Shown here one piece after another: positions 38,235-47,324 of a stretch of DNA of 64,000 bases. Where the stretch lies: contig CALSTO010000001.1 of assembly GCA_943789295.1 (NCBI GenBank), forward strand, positions 744,001-808,000, read 5' to 3'. The notes beneath the pieces are model-generated. The model was not told the origin of the DNA. It made no database searches and saw only the letters and a list, made by a program, of their open reading frames with translations. The stretch comes from MAG-121220-bin8 sp002700465 (GTDB lineage: Bacteria; Bacteroidota; Bacteroidia; Flavobacteriales; Flavobacteriaceae). Both the position numbers and the translations under genes were made by a program. The number at the start of each line of letters is the position of its first letter. The stretch's first letter is position 1.

Positions 38235-38774
38235 TTATTTAAAAGGCATTAATACCTGAGTAGTATCCCATCTTAGCCTAATTGAAGAGCCAATTGAATC
38301 GGAAACAAAATCTATTGATAATTGTTCAACAGAATCTTCTAATTTAGAAGAATTAGCCTCAAATGAAAATAAATCATTTTCAGGATCAGGCTGAACAATA
38401 CCAAAATAACCATTCTCAGAATTAATTACCACTTTCCATGAGTCTTCAGAGGGAACAGTATAAAGTGAATATTCACCCGAGGATAAAATATTGTCATTAA
38501 AATTTAAATCAGAATTAGTTTTAATAATAGTATGTCTATTTGCTCCTGTTCTCCAGTATTGGTTGTAAGGAACTAAAGCACCATCAGATTCATCTCCAAA
38601 AATCAGACGATCCTTTTTATAAGGCTTACTATAAGTTATTGAAATTTCCTTACCATCTTGATTGAAATTAGAAGTGTCCAAAGGACTAGCGGGAGGAGTA
38701 AGTGTTATATATAAATATGCTGAACTAATTAATACAACAATGATAATAAGTGTATATTTTAAAAATTTTTTCAT
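38235..38774 (-). CDS. DUF2911 domain protein, membrane-anchored
   Basis: 179 residues with an N-terminal anchor (YTLIIIVVLISSAYLYI). Core family residues VPYNQYWRTGANRHT and SGEYSLYTVPSEDSWKVVIN match DUF2911. Function unknown. Adjacent to the anchored amidohydrolase with one base between, so likely a functional pair at the envelope. Confidence 0.85.
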   Translation of the reverse strand: MKKFLKYTLIIIVVLISSAYLYITLTPPASPLDTSNFNQDGKEISITYSKPYKKDRLIFGDESDGALVPYNQYWRTGANRHTIIKTNSDLNFNDNILSSGEYSLYTVPSEDSWKVVINSENGYFGIVQPDPENDLFSFEANSSKLEDSVEQLSIDFVSDSIGSSIRLRWDTTQVLMPFK

Positions 38775-38852
38775 CTAATTTGTTTTATTTGAATTAATAT
38801 AATCGATTTAACATAATATAAATTATAGTTCAATTAACCTATAACTTTAACT

Positions 38853-39284
38853 TTAACAGCATTTAAGACCTTTTGTTCCTTTTACTGTATCAAAAGAAAC
38901 TTTGTTTCCTTCTTTTATTTCATCAATACATTCTGAAATATGTACAAAGAACTGTTCTTGGGTTTCTGGATCAACAATAAAACCAAATCCTTTAGAATGA
39001 TCAAAGAAACTAACCTTTCCTGTATATCCGTCTTTTTTAACATTTTCACTTTTTGGAATACCAATTACAATGCTCTCTGCACTAATTTTTTCTTTTTCTG
39101 CTGGATCAGGCGGAGTATCCGTGAAGTTTCCATTGTAATCAACATATACAAACTCATTTGTAACTAACTCACCATTCTCTTTAGCTTCTTTACGAGCTAA
39201 CATTTTTTTTCTCTTATCTTCCTTCTTTTTCTTACGCTTCTTTTCTTTCTCTAATTTATTGAATGTTTGTTGTGATTTAGCCAT
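38853..39284 (-). CDS. Cold-shock domain protein with Lys-rich N-terminus (apparent 3' frameshift)
   Basis: 143 residues: a highly basic N-terminal tail (KKRKKKKEDKRKK), a linker and a C-terminal cold-shock domain with RNP motifs KGFGFIV and FFVHISE. The chain ends abnormally in GLKCC. Removing one T from the run at 38862-38864 (one A in the mRNA) restores KGLNAVKVKVIG with TAA at 38834-38836, the normal ending. Either a real truncation of the last beta-strand or a sequence error. RNA chaperone role inferred from the domain. Confidence 0.85.
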   Translation of the reverse strand: MAKSQQTFNKLEKEKKRKKKKEDKRKKMLARKEAKENGELVTNEFVYVDYNGNFTDTPPDPAEKEKISAESIVIGIPKSENVKKDGYTGKVSFFDHSKGFGFIVDPETQEQFFVHISECIDEIKEGNKVSFDTVKGTKGLKCC

Positions 39285-39377
39285 ATTAATATTTGTATTA
39301 CATCAGTAAAAATAGATATTTTATTTGTTAAAATAAAATATGAATTAAACGAAAAAGTAAAATATTCTATTTAAAAC

Positions 39378-39411
39378 TAAAAAAACCCTTAATAACTAAG
39401 GGTTTTTTTTA
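39378..39411 (-). terminator. Rho-independent terminator
   Basis: AAAACCCTTA / TAAGGGTTTT stem with a short AATAAC-type loop, flanked by A and T tracts on both sides. It lies just downstream of the stop of the minus-strand secreted-protein gene. The symmetric tracts could also act on plus-strand transcripts. Confidence 0.85.
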
Positions 39412-39433
39412 AATAATATAATCTAAAATGAGT

Positions 39434-40150
39434 TTAATTTGATCCCGGATACACTCTTATAGTAGTTCCAGAAAAAGAACTTATCATATCACTATATTTT
39501 GAAGATTTTAAAAACCAATCTTGCGAATCTGGGTTAGCAATAACAGCTTCCCTTCCTCTTAACCAGTCACCCAAATTATTAGATCTAGCTACCATAATGT
39601 GTGTTACTCCATCTTCAGCTCCACTTATCGTTTCATGAAGCTCAATAGTTCCGTCAAAATTATTTGAATTTGCTGCAATAAAATCAGATGCTAACGATGC
39701 GAATTTTGGCACATCATTAACTTTAAAACTCCATACATTAGAGTAATTATAAGCTCCAGCTTTCGAAGGATCAAAAATTAATGGAGAAGCTAAAATACTC
39801 GAATATGGTTTTGCTACAGATTCAAAAATTTTCTGAACTAAATTATTTTCAGCAAAATCTCCTGGTCCACTACCCCATCCTTTAAAATAATCCGCATTGG
39901 GAGCTAAAAAACATATTTGATGGGTGAAATTATTAGTTGAACTTGAAAATTCTAAATCAAATATAAATACAGTAAATGGCATTTGTGACATTTCATCAGC
40001 AGCAAATAAACCATCCATTGCAGTTACTAATTCTTTTGCATCAGATTCTTTTTCAACGGAAAAATTAAAACAAGCCCAATAGCCCTTTTCTTGAGAGAAC
40101 ATTGAAACTGAAACAAACATAAACAGTGTAAATAAAATACTTTTTTTCAT
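39434..40150 (-). CDS. Secreted protein of unknown function, two related halves
   Basis: Start at ATG 40148-40150 gives a signal peptide (KKSILFTLFMFVSVSMFSQ); the longer reading from 40192 begins with a Lys-rich non-signal extension. About 238 residues. Two alpha/beta halves appear similar in layout: GYWACFNFSVEKESDAKELV...  and NVWSFKVNDVPKFASLASDF, each followed by a Asn-rich turn and a strand, resembling duplicated ferredoxin-like or dimeric-barrel domains. No catalytic motif. Monocistronic with its own terminator. Confidence 0.65.
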   Translation of the reverse strand: MKKSILFTLFMFVSVSMFSQEKGYWACFNFSVEKESDAKELVTAMDGLFAADEMSQMPFTVFIFDLEFSSSTNNFTHQICFLAPNADYFKGWGSGPGDFAENNLVQKIFESVAKPYSSILASPLIFDPSKAGAYNYSNVWSFKVNDVPKFASLASDFIAANSNNFDGTIELHETISGAEDGVTHIMVARSNNLGDWLRGREAVIANPDSQDWFLKSSKYSDMISSFSGTTIRVYPGSN

Positions 40151-40218
40151 AATTTTTTTTTTAATTTTTCTTAAAAATAATAAAAAAAACATTCTTTATA
40201 AAATGTTTCTTAAAAAAT

Positions 40219-40812
40219 TTATTTAATTCTAGATTTTAAAATATCGACAACATCCTTCATTTTATAACCTTTATCTTGAAGAAGTATTAAATAATGAAAT
40301 AATAGATCAGCTGATTCGTTTAAAAACAAATCATCATTATCATCTTTAGCCTCAATAACAAGTTCTACTGCTTCTTCTCCCACCTTTTGAGCTATTTTAT
40401 TGGTTCCTTTCTTAAACAAACTAGATACATAGCTAGAATCAGAGGGATTAATCTTTCTGTCTTGTATAATATTCTCAAGTGTGCTGATAAAATCATCTGA
40501 GTCATTTGAATCTTCAAAACAAGTGTCATCTCCTTTATGACATACTGGTCCAACAGGATTCACTTTTATTAGAACAGTATCTTTATCACAATCTTCCTTT
40601 AGCGAAACAACCTTTAATTCGTTACCACTTTCCTCTCCTTTTTTCCAAATTCTTTGTTTAGTTCTACTGTAAAAATGAACCACATCAGTACTTAAAGTTA
40701 AACTTAAGGATTCTTTATTTAAATAACCTAACATCAATACTTTATGAGTTGTGTTATCTTGAATAATTGCAGGTACTAAACCGTCTTTGTTTTTACTAAA
40801 ATCTAAATTCAT
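40219..40812 (-). CDS. hisI: Bifunctional phosphoribosyl-AMP cyclohydrolase / phosphoribosyl-ATP pyrophosphatase
   Basis: Histidine steps 2 and 3. 197 residues. N-terminal HisI domain with SRTKQRIWKKGEESGN, DCDKDTVLIKVNPVGPVCH and the metal Cys/His of GPVCHKGDDTCF. C-terminal HisE domain with KKGTNKIAQKVGEEAVELVIEA-type helix (about 137-158). Last gene of the his operon, overlapping hisF by 4 bases. Confidence 0.96.
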   Translation of the reverse strand: MNLDFSKNKDGLVPAIIQDNTTHKVLMLGYLNKESLSLTLSTDVVHFYSRTKQRIWKKGEESGNELKVVSLKEDCDKDTVLIKVNPVGPVCHKGDDTCFEDSNDSDDFISTLENIIQDRKINPSDSSYVSSLFKKGTNKIAQKVGEEAVELVIEAKDDNDDLFLNESADLLFHYLILLQDKGYKMKDVVDILKSRIK

Positions 40813-41564
40813 AATCGTATTGGTATATTATTATTTTTTAATTCTGTTTTAAGGTCTTTTAATCCTATTTCATTAAAATGAAATACACTAGCAGCAAGTG
40901 CAGCATCAATATTTCCAGATTTAAAGACTTCATTAAAATGTTCAATTTTTCCCGCTCCACCAGATGCTATTATTGGAATATTTACTATTTGTGATAACTT
41001 TTCAAGTGCCTGACAAGCAAATCCATTTTTAGTTCCGTCATGATCCATTGAAGTAAAAAGAATTTCTCCTGCTCCCCTATTCTCTACTTCTTTAGCCCAA
41101 TCAAATAACCTGATTTCTGTTTTAACTCTTCCTCCAACCAAATACACAAACCAATCATTATCGACATACTTAGCATCAATTGCCACTACAATGCACTGGG
41201 TTCCAAAATTTGTTGCTAATTCATTAATAAAATCAGGGTTTTTTACAGCATAGCTATTTATCGAAACCTTATCTGCTCCGCTTTTAAGAAGAATATCAAC
41301 ATCTTCTACAGTTTTAATTCCACCGCCAACAGTGAAAGGAATATTAATATTCTCTGAAATCTCGTCAGCAAGCTTAGCAAATGTTTTTCTATCTTCTTTT
41401 GTAGCAGTTATGTCTAAAAAAACAAGTTCATCTGCTCCGTTTTCAGAGTAATACCTAGCAAGCTCTACCGGATCCCCCGCATCTACAAGATCTACAAAAT
41501 TAACTCCCTTTACGGTTCTTGAGTCTTTAATGTCAAGACACGGAATTATTCTTTTTGCTAGCAT
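40809..41564 (-). CDS. hisF: Imidazole glycerol phosphate synthase, cyclase subunit
   Basis: TIM barrel that condenses PRFAR with ammonia from HisH. 251 residues. RIIPCLDIKDSRTVKGVNF (5-23), catalytic Asp in CLDIK and in DAKYVDNDW, phosphate loops TVGGGIKTVED and IASGGAGKIEHF. Coupled to hisA by TAATG at 41564. Confidence 0.97.
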   Translation of the reverse strand: MLAKRIIPCLDIKDSRTVKGVNFVDLVDAGDPVELARYYSENGADELVFLDITATKEDRKTFAKLADEISENINIPFTVGGGIKTVEDVDILLKSGADKVSINSYAVKNPDFINELATNFGTQCIVVAIDAKYVDNDWFVYLVGGRVKTEIRLFDWAKEVENRGAGEILFTSMDHDGTKNGFACQALEKLSQIVNIPIIASGGAGKIEHFNEVFKSGNIDAALAASVFHFNEIGLKDLKTELKNNNIPIRL

Positions 41565-42286
41565 TATTTTTCTATAAAATTCATTAAACTTTTCAATTCT
41601 ATCTTGTTTTCATAAATAGCCTTCCCTAAAATAGCACCCTCACAACCCGCTTCTTTCAAATCTTCTAAGTCTTTAATGCTTGATATTCCACCTGAAGCAA
41701 TTAAAAAAACACCTTTAAATGACTTTAATATATCTTTATATATTTCTGTAGACGGTCCTTTTAACATTCCGTCTTTGGATATATCTGTTGGAATGACATA
41801 TTTTATTCCTTTAGAAATGTGATATTCTAAAAAATCCATAAGATCATTTCCTGAATCATTAAGCCATCCATTAGTTTTAATCTTTTTGTCTAAAAAATCA
41901 GCTCCCAAAATTATTTTATCGCTTCCATATTTTTCAAACAAATCATTAAAGGTTTCAGGATCTGAAACAGCTATACTTCCTAATGTTACTTGAGATGCAC
42001 CTGACTCAAATGCGACTTTAACATCTTCAATTGATTTTAAACCACCTCCAAAATCTACTTTTAAAGCTGTTTTTAAGGCAATTTGCTCCAGAATCTTATA
42101 ATTTATAATCTTACTTGACTTAGCTCCATCTAAATCAACCAAATGAAGAAAACCTATACCATGATCTTCAAATCGCTGAGCCATCTCAAATGGATTAGAG
42201 CTATAAATAGTTTTTTTATTATAATCACCCTGTGATAACCTTACGCAGTTTCCTTCAATAATATCTATGGCTGGAATTATTCTCAT
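41564..42286 (-). CDS. hisA: ProFAR isomerase
   Basis: 1-(5-phosphoribosyl)-5-[(5-phosphoribosylamino)methylideneamino]imidazole-4-carboxamide isomerase. 240 residues, TIM barrel paralogous to HisF. RIIPAIDIIEGNCVRLSQGDY (2-22), HLVDLDGAKS, DFGGGLKSIED, TDISKDGMLKGP and LIASGGISSIKDL. Gap of 2 bases to hisH. Confidence 0.97.
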   Translation of the reverse strand: MRIIPAIDIIEGNCVRLSQGDYNKKTIYSSNPFEMAQRFEDHGIGFLHLVDLDGAKSSKIINYKILEQIALKTALKVDFGGGLKSIEDVKVAFESGASQVTLGSIAVSDPETFNDLFEKYGSDKIILGADFLDKKIKTNGWLNDSGNDLMDFLEYHISKGIKYVIPTDISKDGMLKGPSTEIYKDILKSFKGVFLIASGGISSIKDLEDLKEAGCEGAILGKAIYENKIELKSLMNFIEK

Positions 42287-42288
42287 TA

Positions 42289-42870
42289 CTAATTATTTAT
42301 AAAATTTTTAAGCACCACTTCACCTTTACTTCCGCTTTTTTCAGGATGAAACTGAACACCAGTGAAGTTGTTTTTTTTAATAGCAGTACTGTAATTGAGT
42401 CCATAGTTAGATGTAGCTACTGTTTCTGTTAGAATCGGAACATAATAACTATGAACTAAATACATGTATTCATTTTCATTGATCGAGTCAAATAGACTAG
42501 TTTTTAAATCAAAAACAGTGTTCCACCCTATTTGAGGAACTTTTAATGAATTATTAAACCTTTTTACATTTGAATCAAATATTTTCAAACAATCAACATC
42601 CCCTTCATCTGAAAAATTACACATTAACTGCATGCCTAAGCATATGCCTAATACTGGTTGCTTAAGATTAGGTATAAGCACATCTAGACCCTTAGAGTTA
42701 AGCTTTTTCATTGCACTACTTGCCTGCCCTACACCAGGAAATATAATTTTATCAGAACTAGATATAACTTCTTTGTCTGATGTTAACACACCTTCGCAGC
42801 CTAGTCTTTTAAGAGCATATTTAACACTTTGAGTGTTTCCTGCGCCATAATCAATTATTGCTATTCTCAT
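42289..42870 (-). CDS. hisH: Imidazole glycerol phosphate synthase, glutaminase subunit
   Basis: Class I glutamine amidotransferase delivering ammonia to HisF. 193 residues. IDYGAGNTQSVKYALKRLG (6-24), catalytic Cys in LGICLGMQLM, His/Glu in VQFHPEKSG near the end. Shares base 42870 with the hisB stop (TAATG). Confidence 0.97.
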   Translation of the reverse strand: MRIAIIDYGAGNTQSVKYALKRLGCEGVLTSDKEVISSSDKIIFPGVGQASSAMKKLNSKGLDVLIPNLKQPVLGICLGMQLMCNFSDEGDVDCLKIFDSNVKRFNNSLKVPQIGWNTVFDLKTSLFDSINENEYMYLVHSYYVPILTETVATSNYGLNYSTAIKKNNFTGVQFHPEKSGSKGEVVLKNFINN

Positions 42871-43982
42871 TATAAAACTCCCTTTGTTGAGGGTAATATT
42901 AATTTATCCTTGTTTTTTGACACCGCTGTTTTTATACACTTTGCAAAAGCTTTGAAGATCGATTCAATTTTATGATGTTCATTTACTCCTTCTACTTTTA
43001 TGTTAGCATTTAACTTAGCTCCATCACAAAACGATTTAAAAAAGTGATAAAACATTTCGGTTGGAACATCCCCTATTTTCTCTCTTTTAAACTCAGCATC
43101 CCACACTAGCCAACTTCTTCCTCCAAAATCTATTGCAACCTGAGCCAAGCAATCGTCCATCGGAAGATTAAAAGCATACCTTTCAATCCCTATTTTTTTT
43201 CCTAAAACAGACAAGAAAGATTCTCCAAGAGCAATAGCGGTATCCTCTACAGTGTGATGCTCATCAACATTTAAATCACCATCAACTTTAATGTTTAAAT
43301 CTACAAGTGAATGTTTAGACAACTGATCTAGCATGTGATCAAAGAAAGAAAGTCCTGTATCAATATTGCTTTTTCCTGTACCATCTAAATCAAGTTCAAT
43401 CTTAATTTTAGTTTCATTTGTGTTTCTTTTAAAGGAAGAAAACCTGTTTAATCCGCTCAAATACTCATAAACTGATTTCCAAGAATCTGTTTTAAGTTTA
43501 ACAACATCATTTAATGAATCGTTGACATCTGATCCGCTGTAAAGAATTCCTGAGCAGTTCAGGTTTTTAGCAAGTTGCATGTCAGATTCTCTATCTCCAA
43601 TAACAAAAGAATTATTAAAATCAATTTCAGGATCTTCAATATACTCTGTTAACATCCCTGTTCTTGGTTTTCTATAATTTGAGTTTTCATTTTCAAAACT
43701 TTTATCAATATGGGTTTTAAAAAAACTAACCTCTTCATTTTTAAATGAATTAATAATAAAATTTTGAACTGGCCAAAACGTTTCCTCTGGAAAAGAATCT
43801 GTCCCTAAGCCGTCTTGATTGGTAACCATTACTAGTTTAAAATCTAACTCTTCACTAATTTTATTTAAATACTTAAAAACTCCAGGAAAAAAAGATAATT
43901 TATCAAAACTATCTAATTGTTTATCAATTTTAGGTTCCTCAACTAAAGTACCATCTCTATCTATAAATAGAATTTTTTTCAT
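42870..43982 (-). CDS. hisB: Bifunctional histidinol-phosphatase / imidazoleglycerol-phosphate dehydratase
   Basis: 370 residues. N-terminal HAD phosphatase FIDRDGTLVEEP (5-16) and VIGDRESDMQLA. C-terminal IGPD from about 185 with DTGLSFFDHMLDQL, DEHHTVEDTAIALG, DFGGRSWLVWDA and EHHKIESIFKAFAK. The two His-rich manganese-binding motifs are intact. Overlaps hisC by 4 bases. Confidence 0.96.
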   Translation of the reverse strand: MKKILFIDRDGTLVEEPKIDKQLDSFDKLSFFPGVFKYLNKISEELDFKLVMVTNQDGLGTDSFPEETFWPVQNFIINSFKNEEVSFFKTHIDKSFENENSNYRKPRTGMLTEYIEDPEIDFNNSFVIGDRESDMQLAKNLNCSGILYSGSDVNDSLNDVVKLKTDSWKSVYEYLSGLNRFSSFKRNTNETKIKIELDLDGTGKSNIDTGLSFFDHMLDQLSKHSLVDLNIKVDGDLNVDEHHTVEDTAIALGESFLSVLGKKIGIERYAFNLPMDDCLAQVAIDFGGRSWLVWDAEFKREKIGDVPTEMFYHFFKSFCDGAKLNANIKVEGVNEHHKIESIFKAFAKCIKTAVSKNKDKLILPSTKGVL

Positions 43983-45016
43983 AACTGGCTAAGTGTTTTA
44001 ATTAAACTTTTATTTTCATTTTCTGTTCCAATAGTAATTCTCAAACAATTTTGACATAAATACTGATTGGATCTGTTTCTAACTATTATGCCTTTTTCTG
44101 ATAATTGATTATATCTTAAATCAGCGTTATCAACTCTAACAAGAATAAAATTTGAATCAGATTCGTATATTTTTTCAACAAATTCAAGCCTTTCTAAACA
44201 GGCTACTAATAGCTTTTTTTCCTCCAATACAAGTTCAATACCTATTTTAATCTGATCGATCTTATTTAACTGCTCTAGAGCTTTTCTTTCTGTTAGTACA
44301 TTTATATTATATGGTGGTTTTATTTTATTTAAATAATTAATAATTTTTTCATTTGAAAAACCCATACCAAATCTAATTCCAGCCATACCGTAAGCTTTGG
44401 ACATGGTCTGAGTAATTATTAAATTATTATTCTCATTAATCAAGCTAATTAATGATTTTTTAGATGAAAAATCTATGTAAGCTTCATCAACCACAACAAC
44501 TCCATTAAAATTTTTAATTAAACCTGCTAAATCATTTATATCAAATGAATTTCCTGTAGGGTTATTAGGTGAACACAAAAACAGAACCTTAGTGGTTTTT
44601 GAACTTAATTTTAGGATTTCATTTTTATCAATTGAAAAATCATTTTTTAATGGGATTTCAACATTCTCTACTCCATTGGTCTTAGCAATAACATCGTACA
44701 TCCCATAAGTTGGTGGGAGAGTAATAATTTTATCCTTGTTAGGATTACAAAAAACTCTGACAATTAAATCAAGAATTTCATCAGTTCCATTTCCAAATAT
44801 GATTTGATTTTTATCAACATTTTTAAGCTTTGAAATAACCTTTTTTAATTGAACATGTTTATTATCTGGATATCTATTAATTCCATTATCAAAAGGAGAT
44901 TCGTTTGCATCTAAATAAATTAACTTCTTATCATTTTCCTTCTTAAAATCATCTCTTGCAGACGAATAAGAGGACATGCTTTTTATGTTATCTCTAACTA
45001 GAGTATCTATATTCAT
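43979..45016 (-). CDS. hisC: Histidinol-phosphate aminotransferase
   Basis: PLP aminotransferase, 345 residues. LDANESPFDNGINRYPD (34-50), LCSPNNPTGN, DEAYIDFS, PLP Lys in TQTMSKAYGMAGIRFG. Gap of 1 base to hisD. Confidence 0.96.
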   Translation of the reverse strand: MNIDTLVRDNIKSMSSYSSARDDFKKENDKKLIYLDANESPFDNGINRYPDNKHVQLKKVISKLKNVDKNQIIFGNGTDEILDLIVRVFCNPNKDKIITLPPTYGMYDVIAKTNGVENVEIPLKNDFSIDKNEILKLSSKTTKVLFLCSPNNPTGNSFDINDLAGLIKNFNGVVVVDEAYIDFSSKKSLISLINENNNLIITQTMSKAYGMAGIRFGMGFSNEKIINYLNKIKPPYNINVLTERKALEQLNKIDQIKIGIELVLEEKKLLVACLERLEFVEKIYESDSNFILVRVDNADLRYNQLSEKGIIVRNRSNQYLCQNCLRITIGTENENKSLIKTLSQL

Positions 45017-45017
45017 T

Positions 45018-46304
45018 TTAATTTTTTAAATCTTTAACTCTAATTGATACTGCATTTTTGTGAGCTTGCAGGCCTTCAGCCTCAGCCATAGTTTCAACTG
45101 TTTTTGAAATATTCAATAAACCGTCTTTAGATAATTTTTGAAATGTTATTGTTTTTAAAAAGCTATCTAAATTTACTCCACTGTATTGTTTAGCATTTCC
45201 GTTAGTTGGAAGTGTATGATTAGTTCCTGAAGCATAATCGCCAGCACTTTCAGGGGTGTAATTTCCAATAAATACAGATCCAGCACTTACTATATTATCA
45301 ATAAAAAAAGACTCGTTATCTACATTAATTATATAATGTTCTGGAGCGTATTGATTTATAAATTCAACTGCATCAAATTTATTTTCAAAAAATAAAAGTT
45401 TTGAATTTGAAATCGATTTATTAATAAAATCCTTTCTGTCTAAATTTTCAATCTGATCATTAATACATTTTTCAACTTCGTTTATTAAAGATTTTGAAAG
45501 ACTCACAAAGATCACTTGACTATCAGGTCCGTGTTCAGCTTGAGACAATAAATCTGAAGCTATATAACTAGGATTGGCGTTCTTATCAGCTAAAACTAAT
45601 AACTCACTAGGACCAGCAGGCATATCAATTGCAGTGTTAAAGTTTATAGATTTTAATTTTGCATAGGTAACATACTGGTTACCTGGTCCGAATATCTTAT
45701 TAACTTTAGGAACAGATTCAGTACCAATACTCATTGCTGCTATTGATTGTGCTCCACCAACACAAATAACTTTATTTACTTTACAAAGTTTAGCACAGTA
45801 CAAAATCGCAGGATGAAGTTCACCCTTATCATTTGGAGGAGAACAAAGAACTATGTTTTTACAATTAGCTATCATAGCTGGAATTGCCAACATTAATACA
45901 GACGAAAATAAAGGAGCTGTGCCCCCTGGAATATATAAACCAACATTTTCAATGGCTCTTTTTTCTTGCCAACAAATCACACCAGAAGTTGTTTCAATTT
46001 TTTTAGAATTAAAAACCTGATTTTTATGAAATTTATAAATATTATTAAAAGCAATATTGATGGATTCTTTTAAATCTTTATCAAGATCATTTTCGGAATT
46101 ATTTATTTTTTCATCACTAACACAGAGATCATTTAAATTAACCTTGTCAAATTTATTAGTATAGTCAACTAAAGCCCTATCACCATATATTTCTACATTG
46201 GTAAAAATTTTATCTACAATATCTTTTACAGAATCAAGACTGTATAATGGTCTTTTTACAAGAGAAGACCAAGTATTCTTTTCTGGATTGTATACTTTAT
46301 TCAT
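45018..46304 (-). CDS. hisD: Histidinol dehydrogenase
   Basis: Zinc enzyme oxidising histidinol to histidine in two NAD-dependent steps. 428 residues. GLYIPGGTAPLFSSVLMLAIP, NKIFGPGNQYVTYAK, DMPAGPSELLVLAD, SQAEHGPDSQ (catalytic region), YAPEHYIINV and GDYASGTNHTLPT. Shares base 46304 with hisG (TAATG). Confidence 0.97.
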   Translation of the reverse strand: MNKVYNPEKNTWSSLVKRPLYSLDSVKDIVDKIFTNVEIYGDRALVDYTNKFDKVNLNDLCVSDEKINNSENDLDKDLKESINIAFNNIYKFHKNQVFNSKKIETTSGVICWQEKRAIENVGLYIPGGTAPLFSSVLMLAIPAMIANCKNIVLCSPPNDKGELHPAILYCAKLCKVNKVICVGGAQSIAAMSIGTESVPKVNKIFGPGNQYVTYAKLKSINFNTAIDMPAGPSELLVLADKNANPSYIASDLLSQAEHGPDSQVIFVSLSKSLINEVEKCINDQIENLDRKDFINKSISNSKLLFFENKFDAVEFINQYAPEHYIINVDNESFFIDNIVSAGSVFIGNYTPESAGDYASGTNHTLPTNGNAKQYSGVNLDSFLKTITFQKLSKDGLLNISKTVETMAEAEGLQAHKNAVSIRVKDLKN

Positions 46305-47161
46305 TATAAAACCATTTTTTCAATTGGACATACTAATATATCTTCAGCACCAGCTTCTTTAATCTTATCAATTACATCCCAAAAGGTGTTTTCGTTTATT
46401 ACAGAATGTAATGAACTCCAACCCTCTTTATTTAAGGGTAGAACCGTTGGACTTTTTAAAACAGGAAGAATTGCTGAGATCGCGTTTATTTTGTCATTAG
46501 GAGCGTTTAAAAGAATATACTTGGATTCCTTAGCTTTTAAAACAGCTCTAATTCTAAACAAAAACTTATCTAATAAGTACTTGTTAGATTCTAAAACTTT
46601 TTTGTTTCCAGCTAAAACAGCTTGTGACTCGTGTATTACGAATACTTCCTTCAAGTTATTTTTATAAAGTGTGCTTCCACTAGAGACGATATCGCATATT
46701 GCGTTTGAAAGTCCAATATTTGGAGCTATTTCAACTGAACCGTTTATTACGTGAATATTCGCAGTAATATTATTTTTCTTTAAAAACTTTTTAAGAGTAT
46801 TAGGGTAAGAAGTTGCGATTTTTAAATTATTTAAATAAGAAACTGATTCAAACTTTACATCTTTAGGAACAGCAATGGAAACTTTACATTTTGAAAACCC
46901 AAGATTTTCAATAATATCGATATCATAATCTTTTTCGATTAATAGATTTTCACCAATTATTGCCAAATCAACTACACCATCGTCAATGTATTTAGGAATA
47001 TCACTATTTCTTAAAAAATAAACTTCGACAGGGAAGTTTCTTGAGGATGCCTTTAATTGATCTTTATAATTATCAATTTTAATTCCACATTTATTTAAAA
47101 GATTTAGAGAATCTGTATTAAGTCTCCCTGATTTTTGAATTGCAATTTTAAGTTTTTTCAT
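46304..47161 (-). CDS. hisG: ATP phosphoribosyltransferase (HisG, long form)
   Basis: First committed step: ATP + PRPP. 285 residues, long form with a C-terminal ACT-like regulatory domain (about 210-285) for histidine feedback. KIAIQKSGRLNTDSLNLL (start 4), VVDLAIIGENLLIE, SNAICDIVSSGSTLYKNNL and C-terminal LPLNKEGWSSLHSVI. First structural gene after the attenuator. Confidence 0.95.
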   Translation of the reverse strand: MKKLKIAIQKSGRLNTDSLNLLNKCGIKIDNYKDQLKASSRNFPVEVYFLRNSDIPKYIDDGVVDLAIIGENLLIEKDYDIDIIENLGFSKCKVSIAVPKDVKFESVSYLNNLKIATSYPNTLKKFLKKNNITANIHVINGSVEIAPNIGLSNAICDIVSSGSTLYKNNLKEVFVIHESQAVLAGNKKVLESNKYLLDKFLFRIRAVLKAKESKYILLNAPNDKINAISAILPVLKSPTVLPLNKEGWSSLHSVINENTFWDVIDKIKEAGAEDILVCPIEKMVL

Positions 47162-47176
47162 TTATTAAATTTTTAT

Positions 47177-47209
47177 AAAAAAAAAACCCGTTTGAATTAA
47201 CAAACGGGC
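47177..47209 (-). terminator. his operon attenuator terminator
   Basis: On the transcript, CCCGTTTG (47208-47201), loop TTAATT, CAAACGGG (47194-47187), then ten U (47186-47177). A textbook intrinsic terminator placed 15 bases before the hisG ATG. Confidence 0.9.
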
Positions 47210-47233
47210 TTATATAATAATATAACAATATCA

Positions 47234-47290
47234 TCACATCACTCGCTTGAGGATATTTAAATGATGATGATTGTTACGGTTAAATTTCAT
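47234..47290 (-). CDS. hisL: his operon leader peptide
   Basis: ATG 47288-47290 to TGA 47234-47236 encodes MKFNRNNHHHLNILKRVM: three consecutive His codons within 18 codons, directly upstream of a terminator and hisG. Too short for standard ORF calling. No Shine-Dalgarno, as usual in this phylum. Confidence 0.82.
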   Translation of the reverse strand: MKFNRNNHHHLNILKRVM

Positions 47291-47324
47291 TGTTTAAATT
47301 TGAAATGCAAATATTATAAAAAAA

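Larger units (their letters stand above)
47177..47290 (-). promoter_or_regulatory. Histidine attenuator leader RNA
   Basis: Parts, in transcript order: leader peptide codons (47290-47234) with CATCATCAT at 47269-47261; a 1:2 hairpin between 47275-47262 and 47236-47224 (13 pairs, one bulge); antiterminator segment CAAGCGAG (47249-47242) that mimics the terminator 3' arm CAAACGGG and can pair with CCCGTTTG (one G-U, one mismatch); then the terminator. A ribosome stalled on His codons leaves CAAGCGAG free, which would block the terminator. A ribosome finishing at UGA covers it. The mechanism is inferred from pairing by eye. Confidence 0.82.
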
